Source of the DNA: JAAYCI01 sp964369525
GTDB lineage: Bacteria; Bacillota; Clostridia; Oscillospirales; Ruminococcaceae
NCBI GenBank assembly: GCA_964369525.1
Contig: CAYJEW010000003.1
Coordinates: 1 to 64,000, forward strand
Length of the DNA stretch: 64,000 nucleotides
Reading direction: 5' to 3'
This document shows, in pieces, positions 45,458 through 54,897 of the stretch. How positions within the stretch are numbered: position 1 is the first letter of the stretch; each line of letters begins with the position of its first letter. The position numbers were made by a program, and so were the translations under genes. The notes beneath the pieces were generated by a model. That model was not told the origin of the DNA. It searched no databases and saw only the letters and a list, made by a program, of their open reading frames with translations.

Positions 45458-45801
45458 AAGTTGCACCTCTTTTATTGGCAGTGATGTGTTGAGGCCTTAA
45501 ATGGTGGGGTGCTGCTTATAATTAATATCGGTTGCCTGTCTTATTTCTTTATACCTACTTAGTTTAAGCAAAATATAGCACTATATTTTAAATAAAAATA
45601 AATAGCAATTAATTCATAATAAATTCGGTTTAAATTGACATTTGTCTGCAAGCCACCTACAATTACTTTTGTTGTACACTATAATATAGTTTGGCGCGAG
45701 CCATAACAAAAAGCGCATAGGTACCGCCCTGCTTTTTTGGGATTTATCAAAATTTACGCCAAGCAGCGGCGAAGAGTATATGTGCTAGAAAGGGTAGCCT
45801 T
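45458..45801. other. AT-rich intergenic region upstream of the second MATE gene
   Basis: 344 bases. A TATAAT at about 45682 with a weak -35 (CTACAA, 17 bases upstream) could drive the MATE gene. The leader between them contains GC-rich segments (GGCGCGAGCC, GGTACCGCCC) that could fold, but I recognise no riboswitch. Confidence 0.4.
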
Positions 45802-47163
45802 ATGCAAAAGGCAGACCGATACAACCTTACCACCGGCGGCATTATTCAAAAACTGGTGGCGCTTGCGCTACCTATTATGGGCACAAACTTTGTGCAGATG
45901 GCATACAACCTTGCCGACATGTTTTGGCTGGGACGGCTTGGCAGCACAGCTGTGGCGGCGTCGGGCACGGTGGGGCTTTTTATGTGGCTTGCAATGGCTT
46001 TGCAGCATTTTGGTGTTAAAGGTGCCGAGATTGGAGTGGCGCAAAATATAGGCGGAGGCAAGCCTGCTGCGGCCCGCGGCTTTGCCCAAAGTGCCATATC
46101 GCTGGCGGCGTTGCTGGGGGTTGCGTTTGGTGCTTTCCTTATGATATTCAGAGTGCCGCTAATAGGATTTTTTCAAATTACTGACGCCGACGTAGTGCGA
46201 CAAGCCGAGATGTATCTGCTTATTATAGGTATAGGCATTCCGTTCACCTATGTTACCTCGGCAATTACAGGTACGTTTAATGCCAGCGGCAACAGCGCCG
46301 CACCGTTTGTGGTAAATGCTGTAGCACTTGGCTTAAATATTGTGCTGGACCCACTTCTTATATTCAGCGCAAACCTTGGCATTGCAGGCGCTGCCATTGC
46401 CACCGTGACCGCACAGGTGCTTTGCTGTGTATTTTTAGTCATGTCGCTAAAACGATACCAGCACAGCACGCTGGCCTCCTTGCGGCTGTTTAGCCTACCA
46501 AAGCGCGAGCATCTGCGCCAAATATTCCGCTGGGCCACCCCCATTGTATTAGAAAGCCTGTTTTTTACGCTACTTGTTATGGTTATATCCCGCTTTGTGG
46601 CATCTTTTGGCGCCGACGCTATTGCCATACAACGCATTGGCAGCCAGGCCGAGAGCATGTCTTGGCTAATTGCGGGCGGCTTTGGCTCGGCGTTTACGGC
46701 GTTTGTGGGCCAAAACTACGGCGGCGGCTTTTGGCGGCGAATTCACAAAGGATTTTCTATTTCTATGGCTCTTATGGTTTTGTGGGGTGCTGTGGTTACA
46801 GCTTCGCTGTTTTTTGGCGCAGAGGCAATATTTTTGTTCTTCCTACCGGGCGAGGCCGCCATTGCCACAGCCGGCGCATACTACATGCGCATACTGGCCA
46901 GCTTTCAAATTGTTGGCTGTTTGGAACCGCTTGCGGCAGGCGCTTTTCGTGGAATGGGCCGCACGCTGACGCCGTCGGTTATCAGCATTACTGTTAACGT
47001 GGGGCGGGTTGGGCTGGCGTATGTACTTTCGCAAACAGCGCTTGGCATAAACGGCATTTGGTGGGCGCTTTGCATTGGTGCTGCGGCGCGCGGGCTTTTT
47101 GTTTTTATAGCTTATTTTATTGCGCGCCGGCGTATGCCAAAGCATAATATTGCCAGCGAGTAG
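45802..47163 (+). CDS. MATE family efflux transporter (second)
   Basis: 453 residues, about 12 hydrophobic segments. The start LTTGGIIQKLVALALPIMGTNFVQMAYNLADMFWLGRLG is the usual MatE pattern of the DinF/multidrug type. Start ATG at 45802 lies after AAAGGG. The NUDIX gene follows 85 bases later. Substrate unknown. Confidence 0.9.
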   Translation: MQKADRYNLTTGGIIQKLVALALPIMGTNFVQMAYNLADMFWLGRLGSTAVAASGTVGLFMWLAMALQHFGVKGAEIGVAQNIGGGKPAAARGFAQSAISLAALLGVAFGAFLMIFRVPLIGFFQITDADVVRQAEMYLLIIGIGIPFTYVTSAITGTFNASGNSAAPFVVNAVALGLNIVLDPLLIFSANLGIAGAAIATVTAQVLCCVFLVMSLKRYQHSTLASLRLFSLPKREHLRQIFRWATPIVLESLFFTLLVMVISRFVASFGADAIAIQRIGSQAESMSWLIAGGFGSAFTAFVGQNYGGGFWRRIHKGFSISMALMVLWGAVVTASLFFGAEAIFLFFLPGEAAIATAGAYYMRILASFQIVGCLEPLAAGAFRGMGRTLTPSVISITVNVGRVGLAYVLSQTALGINGIWWALCIGAAARGLFVFIAYFIARRRMPKHNIASE

Positions 47164-47248
47164 CTGTATATTTTGCCACAAATTTTTACTATTTGTTTAA
47201 TTCGTAAAAAATATAATAAAAATGCTTTAAAAAGAAAGGGCCTCACCT

Positions 47249-47797
47249 ATGCATACCGAAAAACAGCTAAGCCGAGAGACTATTTTTAACGGAAGCATTA
47301 TAAGCCTTACGCTGGACACTGTAGAGCTGGAAAACGGCCGCACTGCGGTGCGCGAGGTGGTTCACCACAACGGCGGGGCGGCCATTGTGGCGCTAAATGC
47401 CAATGGCGAGGTTGCACTGGTGCGGCAGTACCGCCACGCCGCAGGGCGCGAGCTTATAGAGCTACCGGCAGGCAAGGTAGAGCAGGGAGAAGCGCCGCTG
47501 GCCACCGCCGCACGCGAGCTACAGGAAGAGGCAGGCCTTACGGCCAACGCACTGCGCGAGTTTGGCAGCATACTGCCCACCTGCGCTTTTTGCACCGAGG
47601 TAATATATATTTTTTTAGCTACCGGTTTGCACACTGCGCCATGCCAATTGGACGAGGACGAATTTTTAGACGTGCTTTGGCTACCGCTTCAGCAGGCGGT
47701 AGACATGGTGCTAGACGGACAGATATGCGATGCTAAGACGGTAAGCGGCCTACTGCGGGCAAAAGCCGCGCTGGACGCAGGCCAGCTTGAGCTGTAG
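47249..47797 (+). CDS. NUDIX hydrolase (ADP-ribose pyrophosphatase-like)
   Basis: 182 residues with a perfect Nudix box GKVEQGEAPLATAARELQEEAGL (G-x5-E-x7-REL-x-EE-x-G). The N-terminal VELENGRTAVREVVHHNGGAAIVAL and the following proline-rich segment (LPAGK) suggest the ADP-ribose pyrophosphatase subgroup, as in B. subtilis NudF. Cytoplasmic housecleaning enzyme. ATG follows AAAGGG. Confidence 0.92.
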   Translation: MHTEKQLSRETIFNGSIISLTLDTVELENGRTAVREVVHHNGGAAIVALNANGEVALVRQYRHAAGRELIELPAGKVEQGEAPLATAARELQEEAGLTANALREFGSILPTCAFCTEVIYIFLATGLHTAPCQLDEDEFLDVLWLPLQQAVDMVLDGQICDAKTVSGLLRAKAALDAGQLEL

Positions 47798-48018
47798 CCG
47801 TGGGCTTACATTTCGGCTAAGCTACCTCTTGCCATTTCCTTTAATTTCCCGCAGTATTTTTTGCTTATTTTTTCGCATTTTTTATACATTAAAAAAACAG
47901 CGCACCTAAGCGCTAAAGGCTGTAAAAAATCCACATTTGCGGCTTTACTTGTCGGCATAGTGCGGTGCATATAAACAGTGAGTTATATTTTTAGATACAT
48001 ATACAGTGGAGAGGCACA

Positions 48019-48516
48019 ATGAAGATACAGCATATTACACCCAGCGATGTAGACACTGCTTTTGAAATTATAAACAGCGCCAAGGCCCACCTACGGGACC
48101 AAGGGATAGACCAGTGGCAAACAGGCTACCCAGACCTTGCCTGCATAACGGCTGACGCAATTAACAAAACCGGATACTTTATAAAAGACGGCATAGATGT
48201 GCTTGGATATTTGTGTATAGATTTTAGCGGCGAGCCTGCGTATGAAACGCTAAACGGTAGCTGGAGCGGTACAGAAAAATATGTAGTGGTACACCGCATG
48301 GCTTTTGCAGAGCATGCGCGGGGCAGAGGGCTGTCGGCCAAGGTTTTTAGGCTGGTGGAAGAGCTAAGTGCCGAAAAAGGCGTGCACTATTTTAGGGTAG
48401 ACACCGACGCCGACAACCTAAAGATGCAACATGTACTGAAAAAAAGCGGCTTTACCTTCTGTGGAACAATATGGTTTGACAATAGCGAAAAAATTGCGCT
48501 TGATAAGCATTTTTAG
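48019..48516 (+). CDS. GNAT family N-acetyltransferase
   Basis: 165 residues. The acetyl-CoA-binding motif A is seen as VVVHRMAFAEHARGRGLSAKVFRLVEE, and the C-terminal strand DTDADNLKMQHVLKKSGFTFCGTIW is typical of GNAT enzymes. Substrate unknown. ATG follows GTGGAGAGG. Followed by a strong hairpin. Confidence 0.9.
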   Translation: MKIQHITPSDVDTAFEIINSAKAHLRDQGIDQWQTGYPDLACITADAINKTGYFIKDGIDVLGYLCIDFSGEPAYETLNGSWSGTEKYVVVHRMAFAEHARGRGLSAKVFRLVEELSAEKGVHYFRVDTDADNLKMQHVLKKSGFTFCGTIWFDNSEKIALDKHF

Positions 48517-48540
48517 CCGTTATATTTATTACCGCATGTA

Positions 48541-48575
48541 AAATACAGCATGAAAATTTCATGCTGTATTTTTTA
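48541..48575. terminator. Bidirectional terminator after the GNAT gene
   Basis: AAATACAGCATGAAA and its complement form a near-continuous 15-bp stem, then TTTTTT on + and AAAT-rich/TTT on -. It sits between the convergent GNAT and DUF4173 genes. Confidence 0.8.
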
Positions 48576-48599
48576 ATGTTTTTTTATGATTTAATTTTA

Positions 48600-50435
48600 T
48601 TATATAGCAGGCCTATCTTTTTCGCTAATAACATTACTTTGTGCAAAGCTTTGTTGCACCTGCCGTGCGCGGCGGCTTGCGACATCGTCGGAGGCTGTGC
48701 CTGCATGATACTCGGTGTAGTAGCCTATCTCGTATATAACTCCTGCCAAAGCTACTTTTTGTGCGGCGTCGGCCTGCCCTAGCTGCTCGTACAGCTGCAG
48801 CGCAGGGCCAAGCGCCGCAGGACCGCTTTGGGCTATGTGCTGTATATCAACCTCGGCTGTGCGGCCTTGCATGTAGCGGTTTACATTGCCCTGCACCACC
48901 AGATAATCTAGATTACATATGCACAGCAGACACAGCAGAGCCGCCCCAAATAAAGCCGCAAAGCGCACTATTGAAAATTTGCGCCACTGCACCACCATGG
49001 ACGCAACGCACACCCCTGCCAAAAATACCATAGCTACACAGCTTATAACACGGCTTTGCGTGTAACCGTACTGTGCAATATACAGTTGCATCTTGCTTGC
49101 CGCTGTTGCCAGCACCAGTAGCGTAACAACGGCAAGCGTTATATTACTCAGTCGTAGCAGGCGTGTGTTTGCCGTTTGTTTTTTTACCAGTAGATGGGCG
49201 GCGGCCATTAGCCCAAGGTTTATACTTGCCACACGGCATAGCTCAAAAAAGCCCTCGCGCGCGTATGCAGAGTATACTATATCCTCGCTTGGGCGCACAC
49301 CTGCAAACGCCGAAAAAAAGTATGGAATCTGGCTACCTATAAACAATATATACACCACAATTACCACGCCAAACACCACCATAACGGTGCGCTGGGGTAG
49401 TAGCTGCGCTCGCTGTGCATGTTGCAGTGTTTTTTCAGCGCTTATTCTGTCTGTATATCGGCGGTGGGCCGCGCCTGCAACCAGCCCAAACAGATACAGC
49501 GCCACAGGCACCCCCATCATAAGTTGTAGCAACACGCTAAACCAATCGCCATCGGTAAAATCTTCGAAGATATGTAAATTTAAATAAGCAAATAATTCTT
49601 CAAAAATAGCTGTAAAATATCCGCTATCGGCCTGCATAAGTAGCGGAACAACCACCGCTAGCAGTGGCACACAGATAGCAAACCCCGCCACCACCGCCAG
49701 CGCCTTGCGCACCTGCTCGCTTTTTTGTTTTGTGTTTTTTACAGGTGTGTGCAGGCTTTTAATTGCTGTGCCAAAGTTGCAAAACGGCACAATAAAGCAC
49801 AGGCTAAATATATCCAGCGGCAGTAGATTTGTGGTTTTGTTTTGCATCTGCACACCAAACAATGTGGCACACCAGCAAAACACCGAGCCAAACATTAACA
49901 AAGCTTTATACGCTTCCAGCTGCCCTGCCGGCCAAAGCGAATAACTTGTGGCGCACAACAGCAAAATCACCATCCAGAATATGCTTTCTCCGCTTGGCTT
50001 TATGCGCTTACTTCGTGCATACAGGCTTACCGCCACAACAAATGCAACGCTAAACACCGTTACGCCAAAGCCTTGCATGCCGCTCCAAAACATCCAGCGA
50101 ATATACAAAAACCCCAGCGCAAAGCAGGCAAGTGCAAATATTTTATCGCTATGGGATGGGTTAAATGGCTGTGGGGTAGGCGCATACAGTGGTATAGCAG
50201 GCGGAGCAGAGCATGCCGGAGCACCGCTTTGGGGCAGGGGCGCTGTGGCGTCAGGGCCTGCCGTAGATGATGCACCCTCTATTTGTTGTTGTGATAGGGT
50301 TGCGCCTGCTACTGTGCTTGCGTTTGTGTTCTCATGTGGCCGCGGTGCTTCGCTTATATGCAGTGCGCCATCTTGATTTTTGGGTACAGGAAATACAGGC
50401 GAGCGGCTTTCGCCCGCCGATGCTTTGGTGTTCAT
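48600..50435 (-). CDS. DUF4173 family membrane protein
   Basis: 611 residues. A disordered N-terminal 95 residues rich in Pro, Ala, Ser and Thr, then about 12 hydrophobic segments. IVYSAYAREGFFELCRVASINL is the signature of DUF4173/DUF4153 proteins. A C-terminal soluble tail of about 85 residues. Function unknown. The adjacent HTH regulator lies 58 bases upstream on the same strand, suggesting linked control. Confidence 0.82.
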   Translation of the reverse strand: MNTKASAGESRSPVFPVPKNQDGALHISEAPRPHENTNASTVAGATLSQQQIEGASSTAGPDATAPLPQSGAPACSAPPAIPLYAPTPQPFNPSHSDKIFALACFALGFLYIRWMFWSGMQGFGVTVFSVAFVVAVSLYARSKRIKPSGESIFWMVILLLCATSYSLWPAGQLEAYKALLMFGSVFCWCATLFGVQMQNKTTNLLPLDIFSLCFIVPFCNFGTAIKSLHTPVKNTKQKSEQVRKALAVVAGFAICVPLLAVVVPLLMQADSGYFTAIFEELFAYLNLHIFEDFTDGDWFSVLLQLMMGVPVALYLFGLVAGAAHRRYTDRISAEKTLQHAQRAQLLPQRTVMVVFGVVIVVYILFIGSQIPYFFSAFAGVRPSEDIVYSAYAREGFFELCRVASINLGLMAAAHLLVKKQTANTRLLRLSNITLAVVTLLVLATAASKMQLYIAQYGYTQSRVISCVAMVFLAGVCVASMVVQWRKFSIVRFAALFGAALLCLLCICNLDYLVVQGNVNRYMQGRTAEVDIQHIAQSGPAALGPALQLYEQLGQADAAQKVALAGVIYEIGYYTEYHAGTASDDVASRRARQVQQSFAQSNVISEKDRPAI

Positions 50436-50493
50436 GGTTTACACCTCTTATTTTTTATTATTTTTTTGCTATTTTATTTGCTTTTATTTTAGC

Positions 50494-50715
50494 TTACTCT
50501 TCTGCCTTTTCTTCGGGACTATATGCCAGTATATCCCCGGGCTGGCAGCCCAGCGCCTTGCATATTGCCTCCAGCGTTGAAAATCGCACAGCCTTGGCCT
50601 TGCCTGTTTTTAATATGGATAAATTTGCCTGGCTAATGCCCACAATCTCGGCAAGCTGGCCGGAGGACATCTTCTTTTTTGCCATTTCAACGTCTAAATT
50701 TACAATAATGGCCAT
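50494..50715 (-). CDS. Small XRE/YozG family transcriptional regulator
   Basis: 73 residues, essentially one Cro/C1-type helix-turn-helix: MSSGQLAEIVGISQANLSILKTGKAKAVRFSTLEAICKALGCQPGDIL. The YozG subgroup is usually next to a DUF2975 membrane protein, as here (18-base gap). ATG follows GGAGGG. Probably regulates its own operon. Confidence 0.9.
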   Translation of the reverse strand: MAIIVNLDVEMAKKKMSSGQLAEIVGISQANLSILKTGKAKAVRFSTLEAICKALGCQPGDILAYSPEEKAEE

Positions 50716-50732
50716 GCGTTGCGCCCTCCTTT

Positions 50733-51182
50733 TTATATGGTGTAGTCGTTCTCTTCTTTTAGTTGCACAGCCTGCGCCATCACGTTTTTTACCACCCTAA
50801 CAATAAGCCCCACAAACACAGCCGCAAGGCCCACCAGCCCCCAGGGCAGGTAGTATAAAGCCGAAAATGCGCATATTACAGCGCCGCCAATACACAGCCA
50901 CGATATACCTCGCAGTAGCTTTATGTTTTTTGCCACAAACACCTCTTCGGCGCTTATGTTGTGCAAAAGCTTATACAAAAAAACCAGCAAGAGCGCCGCT
51001 AACGCACCGCCTGTGTAGATGCTGGCCAAGAAAAACCCAACGTGCATCTGCTCTGCATTGTTTGAATAATCCACAAACCAGCCCACCATAGATGGCGCAA
51101 ACAACAGCACCCCCAATAGCGCCGCGCCACACACCAGCGTACACACCCGGCTTAGCATTAACGAACGCTTTAAGTTCCACAT
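50733..51182 (-). CDS. DUF2975 family membrane protein
   Basis: 149 residues with four hydrophobic segments. The loop LLHNISAEEVFVAKNIKLLRGISWLCIG is the family hallmark. Paired with the YozG-type regulator, it is thought to be a regulator partner, but the role is not known. The frame reaches an ATG at 51233, but AGGAGGG precedes the ATG at 51182. Confidence 0.85.
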   Translation of the reverse strand: MWNLKRSLMLSRVCTLVCGAALLGVLLFAPSMVGWFVDYSNNAEQMHVGFFLASIYTGGALAALLLVFLYKLLHNISAEEVFVAKNIKLLRGISWLCIGGAVICAFSALYYLPWGLVGLAAVFVGLIVRVVKNVMAQAVQLKEENDYTI

Positions 51183-51292
51183 ATAAAACACCCTCCTGTT
51201 TCGCACACTCTTTCTGCGCATAGTATAGCACACAGATTATTGAAATGCAAGATAATTTTATTGTTTATCAATAAAATATTTACGCTTAACAC

Positions 51293-51325
51293 AAAAAACA
51301 CCGCCGCATACCATCTGCGGCGGTG
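51293..51325 (-). terminator. Terminator of the 51.3-52 kb membrane protein gene
   Basis: CACCGCCGCA and TGCGGCGGTG form a 10-bp stem around a 7-base loop; on the - strand six T follow. Confidence 0.85.
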
Positions 51326-51342
51326 CTAATTAATTATATTTT

Positions 51343-51987
51343 TTAGCTATTTTCTTCTTTTTTTGCTACAGGCGCTGCAGGAGCTGCAGGCTTTGCTGCG
51401 GGAGCAATAGGTTTATCCAACTCGCCTGCGGCGGCCGGATTTGCGGTGGCGGCCAGCGGTTTATCAAGGTCTTTGCTGGCGGCGGCTTTACGGGTGGCTG
51501 TGGTTTTAGCGTCTGCCTTTTCAACAGCCTTTGCCGGCTCTAGCTCGGGGGCCGGGGCCAGCGCTTCTTTACAGCTTGTTACAAAGAATGCCGCCAAAAT
51601 CATCAGCACATAGCGTACAACCATAAAGAAGTACAGCCACAGCTGTTGACCATATAGGTTGGGGAGTATCTGGCCTAGTGTGTAGTTAATAACGTTCGCT
51701 TGCTCAGAGTAGGTCATAAGCTCAAACGCTATCCATAAAACTGTGCCCACAACTACTGCGCGGCGTGTACCTGCGCCAAATAATTTGTCTGAAGAGAACA
51801 TCCACACAGCCATTGCGCCCGCTGCAACAATAAGCAACATAGCCGATATCCAGGTGAATGTTGCAACCTGCAACGATGCATTCATTGCTACGGTGCGGGC
51901 AATAAACATCTGATAGATAGCCAGCGCCATATATACCCCACCGGCCACCAGCCTCATCTTCTGCTCAAGTACGGTTTTTTGCTTCAT
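51343..51987 (-). CDS. Four-helix membrane protein with Lys/Ala/Pro-rich tail, unknown
   Basis: 214 residues. Four hydrophobic segments (about 12-33, 40-62, 75-92, 112-138), then a 75-residue cytoplasmic or exposed tail of low complexity with a repeated DKPLAATANPAA / DKPIAPAAKPAA pattern. No family recognised. ATG at 51987 follows AAAGGGG; the frame extends 12 codons further with no ribosome binding site. Located just downstream of gyrA on the same strand. Confidence 0.65.
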   Translation of the reverse strand: MKQKTVLEQKMRLVAGGVYMALAIYQMFIARTVAMNASLQVATFTWISAMLLIVAAGAMAVWMFSSDKLFGAGTRRAVVVGTVLWIAFELMTYSEQANVINYTLGQILPNLYGQQLWLYFFMVVRYVLMILAAFFVTSCKEALAPAPELEPAKAVEKADAKTTATRKAAASKDLDKPLAATANPAAAGELDKPIAPAAKPAAPAAPVAKKEENS

Positions 51988-52150
51988 AGTTTTAGTGCCC
52001 CTTTCGCTATTTGGGTCTTGCATAAGACCGTTTGTTTATTAGCTTTACTACACTATAGTGTAGCCTAAACAAAAAATTTGTCAATCTAAACCACCAAATT
52101 TTCACCCGTATTTGGGATTTTTCTTTATTTAATGGTTATTTTTTAGGTAT

Positions 52151-54784
52151 TTATTCTTCCGTTTCATCTGCGCTGTCTTCTGCGTCGGCTTCGTCTTCCG
52201 GCTCTTCGTCGGGTGCGTTATCTTCAGCCTGCAGTGCCGCAAGCTCTTCTGCCGAAAGCTCCTCTTCGCCCTCTTCCTGTTCGGGCTTTACGGTTTCTTC
52301 GTCGTCGCTACGCTCGGTGCGGGCCATCATTACAACATTATCTCCCTCGCCAAGCCGCATTACCCTAACGCCCTTGCCGTAGCGGCTTTGCAGGTTTATA
52401 TCCTCGGCATGCATACGAATAATAATGCCTTCCAGCGAGATTAATATAATATCGTCCTGCTCGTCTACCACCTTAACGGCCGCCACGCCGCCGCCGCGGT
52501 AGTTTAGCACGCCTTTGCCGCCGCGCCGCTGTATGCGATACTCTTCAATTTGGGTGCGTCGGCCTTTGCCCTCTTCGCTAACGGTCATCAGCGAGGCGCC
52601 CTCGCGCACAACCGACACGCCCACAACCCTGTCGTTTTCTGCAAGGCGTATAGCACGCACCCCGCGTGAAGCACGCCCCAGCGGGCGAGCGTCGGTTTCT
52701 TCTATGCGCACAGCCCTTCCACTGCGGGTGGCTATCATCAGCTGGCCCTCGCCGCTGGTAATGCGACACCACGCCAGTGCGTCGCCCTCTTCAAGGCGTA
52801 TGCCGATAATGCCGCTTTTACGAATGTTACGGAAGGCCGAAAGCCCGGTGCGCTTAAGCAGGCCGTTTTTGGTTACCATGGTTAAAAATCCGCTTTGGGC
52901 GCCCTCGCCGCTTTCGGCAAGCGCTTCTTTGGGAACCCGCAACATGTTTGTTACCTTTTCGCCTGTTTGCAGCTGCAATAGGTTTACAATATTTACGCCT
53001 TTGCTGGTGCGGCTGCCCTCGTACACCTGATATCCACGCAGGCGATATATGCGCCCTTGGTCTGTAGCAAACAGCACATGGTCGTGCGAAGAGCCAACAA
53101 ACAGCTCTTCCACAAAGTCTTCGTCTTTATGGCTAAGGCCGGTAACGCCACGCCCGCCACGACGCTGGGTTTGATATTCGTCGGCCGCAATGCGTTTAAT
53201 GTATCCGGCGTGGGTTAGTGTGAACACGCACTGCTCTTCGGGAATAAGGTCTTCTATGTCTACCTCGCCCGACACAGCCGCTATCTCACTGCGGCGCTCA
53301 TCGCCAAACTTTTCGCATATGGCCTGCATCTCTTGCTTTACAATGTTCAGCACGTCTTCCTCGCTGGCCAAAACCTTTTCCCATTCGGCTATTTTTTGGC
53401 GTAGTTCTGCAAATTCGTTGTCTATTTTTTCCAGCTCAAGCCCTGCCAACTGGCCCAGCCTAAATGCTACAATGGCGGCGGCCTGTATATCGTCGAACCC
53501 AAATTTTTCCATAATGGCGGCTTTGGCTTCGCTTTGGGTGCCCTTGGTGGCACGAATGGTGGATATCACCTCGTCCACAATATCAATGGCACGGCGCAGA
53601 CCCTCCAAAATGTGGGCACGCTCGCGCGCTTTGCGCAGTTCAAACTCGGTACGCCTGCGCACCACCGACGCCTGAAAGCTAATGTAGCGTTGCAGCATGC
53701 TTTTAAGGTTCATCACTCGGGGGATGCTGTTGCCGTCTTCGTCTTGGTCGAGCGCAAGCATGATAATGCCAATAGAGTCTTGCAGCTGGGTCATATGGTA
53801 CAGCTGGTTTAGCACAATTTGTGGGTTTGCGTCACGGCGCACCTCTACCACAATGCGCATGCCTTTTCGGCTGGACTCGTCGTTGATGTCGGTAACGCCC
53901 TCAATGCGTTTTTCTTTCACCAGGCGGTCTATATCTTGCAAAAGCTTGGATTTATTCACCATGTAGGGAATTTCGGTTACCACAATATGGAAGCGGCCGT
54001 TTTTCAGCTCTTCTATCTCGGCACGCCCGCGCAGTACCACCTTGCCGCGGCCTGTGGCATAGGCGGCGCGAATACCGCTGCGGCCCATAATAATGCCGCC
54101 GGTGGGGAAGTCTGGCCCTTTTACATGCTCCATAAGCTCGGGCAGTTCTATTTCGGGGTTGTCTATAATAGCTGTGGCCGCATTTACAACCTCCACCAGG
54201 TTGTGGGGGGGGATGTTTGTAGCCATACCAACAGCTATGCCTGTGCTACCGTTGCAAAGCAGGTTAGGAAAGCGGCTGGGTAGCACGCTGGGCTCCTGCT
54301 TATTTTCGTCGAAATTAGGCACAAAATTTATGGTTTCTTTTTCAATATCGGTCATCATCTGCACGGCCATGCGGCTCATGCGTGCCTCGGTGTAACGGTA
54401 GGCAGCAGGGGGGTCGCCGTCTACACTACCAAAGTTACCTTGCCCCTCTACCAGTGGGTAGCGCAGGCTAAAGTCTTGCGCAAGGCGCACCATAGCGTCG
54501 TAAACCGACGCATCGCCGTGGGGGTGGTAGCTACCCAGCACAGAACCAACCGTGTCGGCACTTTTTCTGAAAGGGTGCGAGGGGTCGTTTCCGCGCTCGT
54601 ACATGGTGTACAGTATGCGGCGGTGTACCGGCTTTAGCCCGTCGCGCACGTCCGGCAGCGCACGGGCCACAATTACGCTCATTGAATACTCAAGAAAGCT
54701 CTCTTTCATCTCTTTCTCAATATCGCGCACAATATGGGTTGCATCTGGGTAAAGCTCGTTAAATATTGTTCTATCTTTTTCCAT
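52151..54784 (-). CDS. gyrA: DNA gyrase subunit A
   Basis: Breakage-reunion subunit that introduces negative supercoils with GyrB. The active-site Tyr is in PAAYRYTEARMS (about 122). The GyrA boxes QRRGGRG and QRRGGKG lie in the C-terminal beta-pinwheel. The quinolone-determining region reads HPHGDASVYDAM, so the position equivalent to E. coli Ser83 is Ala. 877 residues, with an acidic Asp/Glu-rich tail of about 50 residues that is longer than usual. gyrB lies 113 bases upstream. Confidence 0.96.
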   Translation of the reverse strand: MEKDRTIFNELYPDATHIVRDIEKEMKESFLEYSMSVIVARALPDVRDGLKPVHRRILYTMYERGNDPSHPFRKSADTVGSVLGSYHPHGDASVYDAMVRLAQDFSLRYPLVEGQGNFGSVDGDPPAAYRYTEARMSRMAVQMMTDIEKETINFVPNFDENKQEPSVLPSRFPNLLCNGSTGIAVGMATNIPPHNLVEVVNAATAIIDNPEIELPELMEHVKGPDFPTGGIIMGRSGIRAAYATGRGKVVLRGRAEIEELKNGRFHIVVTEIPYMVNKSKLLQDIDRLVKEKRIEGVTDINDESSRKGMRIVVEVRRDANPQIVLNQLYHMTQLQDSIGIIMLALDQDEDGNSIPRVMNLKSMLQRYISFQASVVRRRTEFELRKARERAHILEGLRRAIDIVDEVISTIRATKGTQSEAKAAIMEKFGFDDIQAAAIVAFRLGQLAGLELEKIDNEFAELRQKIAEWEKVLASEEDVLNIVKQEMQAICEKFGDERRSEIAAVSGEVDIEDLIPEEQCVFTLTHAGYIKRIAADEYQTQRRGGRGVTGLSHKDEDFVEELFVGSSHDHVLFATDQGRIYRLRGYQVYEGSRTSKGVNIVNLLQLQTGEKVTNMLRVPKEALAESGEGAQSGFLTMVTKNGLLKRTGLSAFRNIRKSGIIGIRLEEGDALAWCRITSGEGQLMIATRSGRAVRIEETDARPLGRASRGVRAIRLAENDRVVGVSVVREGASLMTVSEEGKGRRTQIEEYRIQRRGGKGVLNYRGGGVAAVKVVDEQDDIILISLEGIIIRMHAEDINLQSRYGKGVRVMRLGEGDNVVMMARTERSDDEETVKPEQEEGEEELSAEELAALQAEDNAPDEEPEDEADAEDSADETEE

Positions 54785-54828
54785 CGGTTATTTTCCACCC
54801 GGTTTTGGTTTTGTGTTTATTTTCTGCG

Positions 54829-54857
54829 TATTTTTTAGCTATTTTTTAGTGCATTTT
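54829..54857. repeat. Phased T-tracts upstream of gyrA
   Basis: TATTTTTT occurs at 54829 and again at 54840, exactly 11 bases apart, followed by a shorter run at 54854. Tracts in helical phase are known to bend DNA. Confidence 0.55.
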
Positions 54858-54897
54858 CTGCGGCCTGCGCAGGGCATATGCCTTGCAAAATAATTAG

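Noticed and set aside
45690..45790. Riboswitch in the leader of the second MATE gene
   Set aside because: Some GC-rich segments could pair, but no known riboswitch consensus could be fitted.
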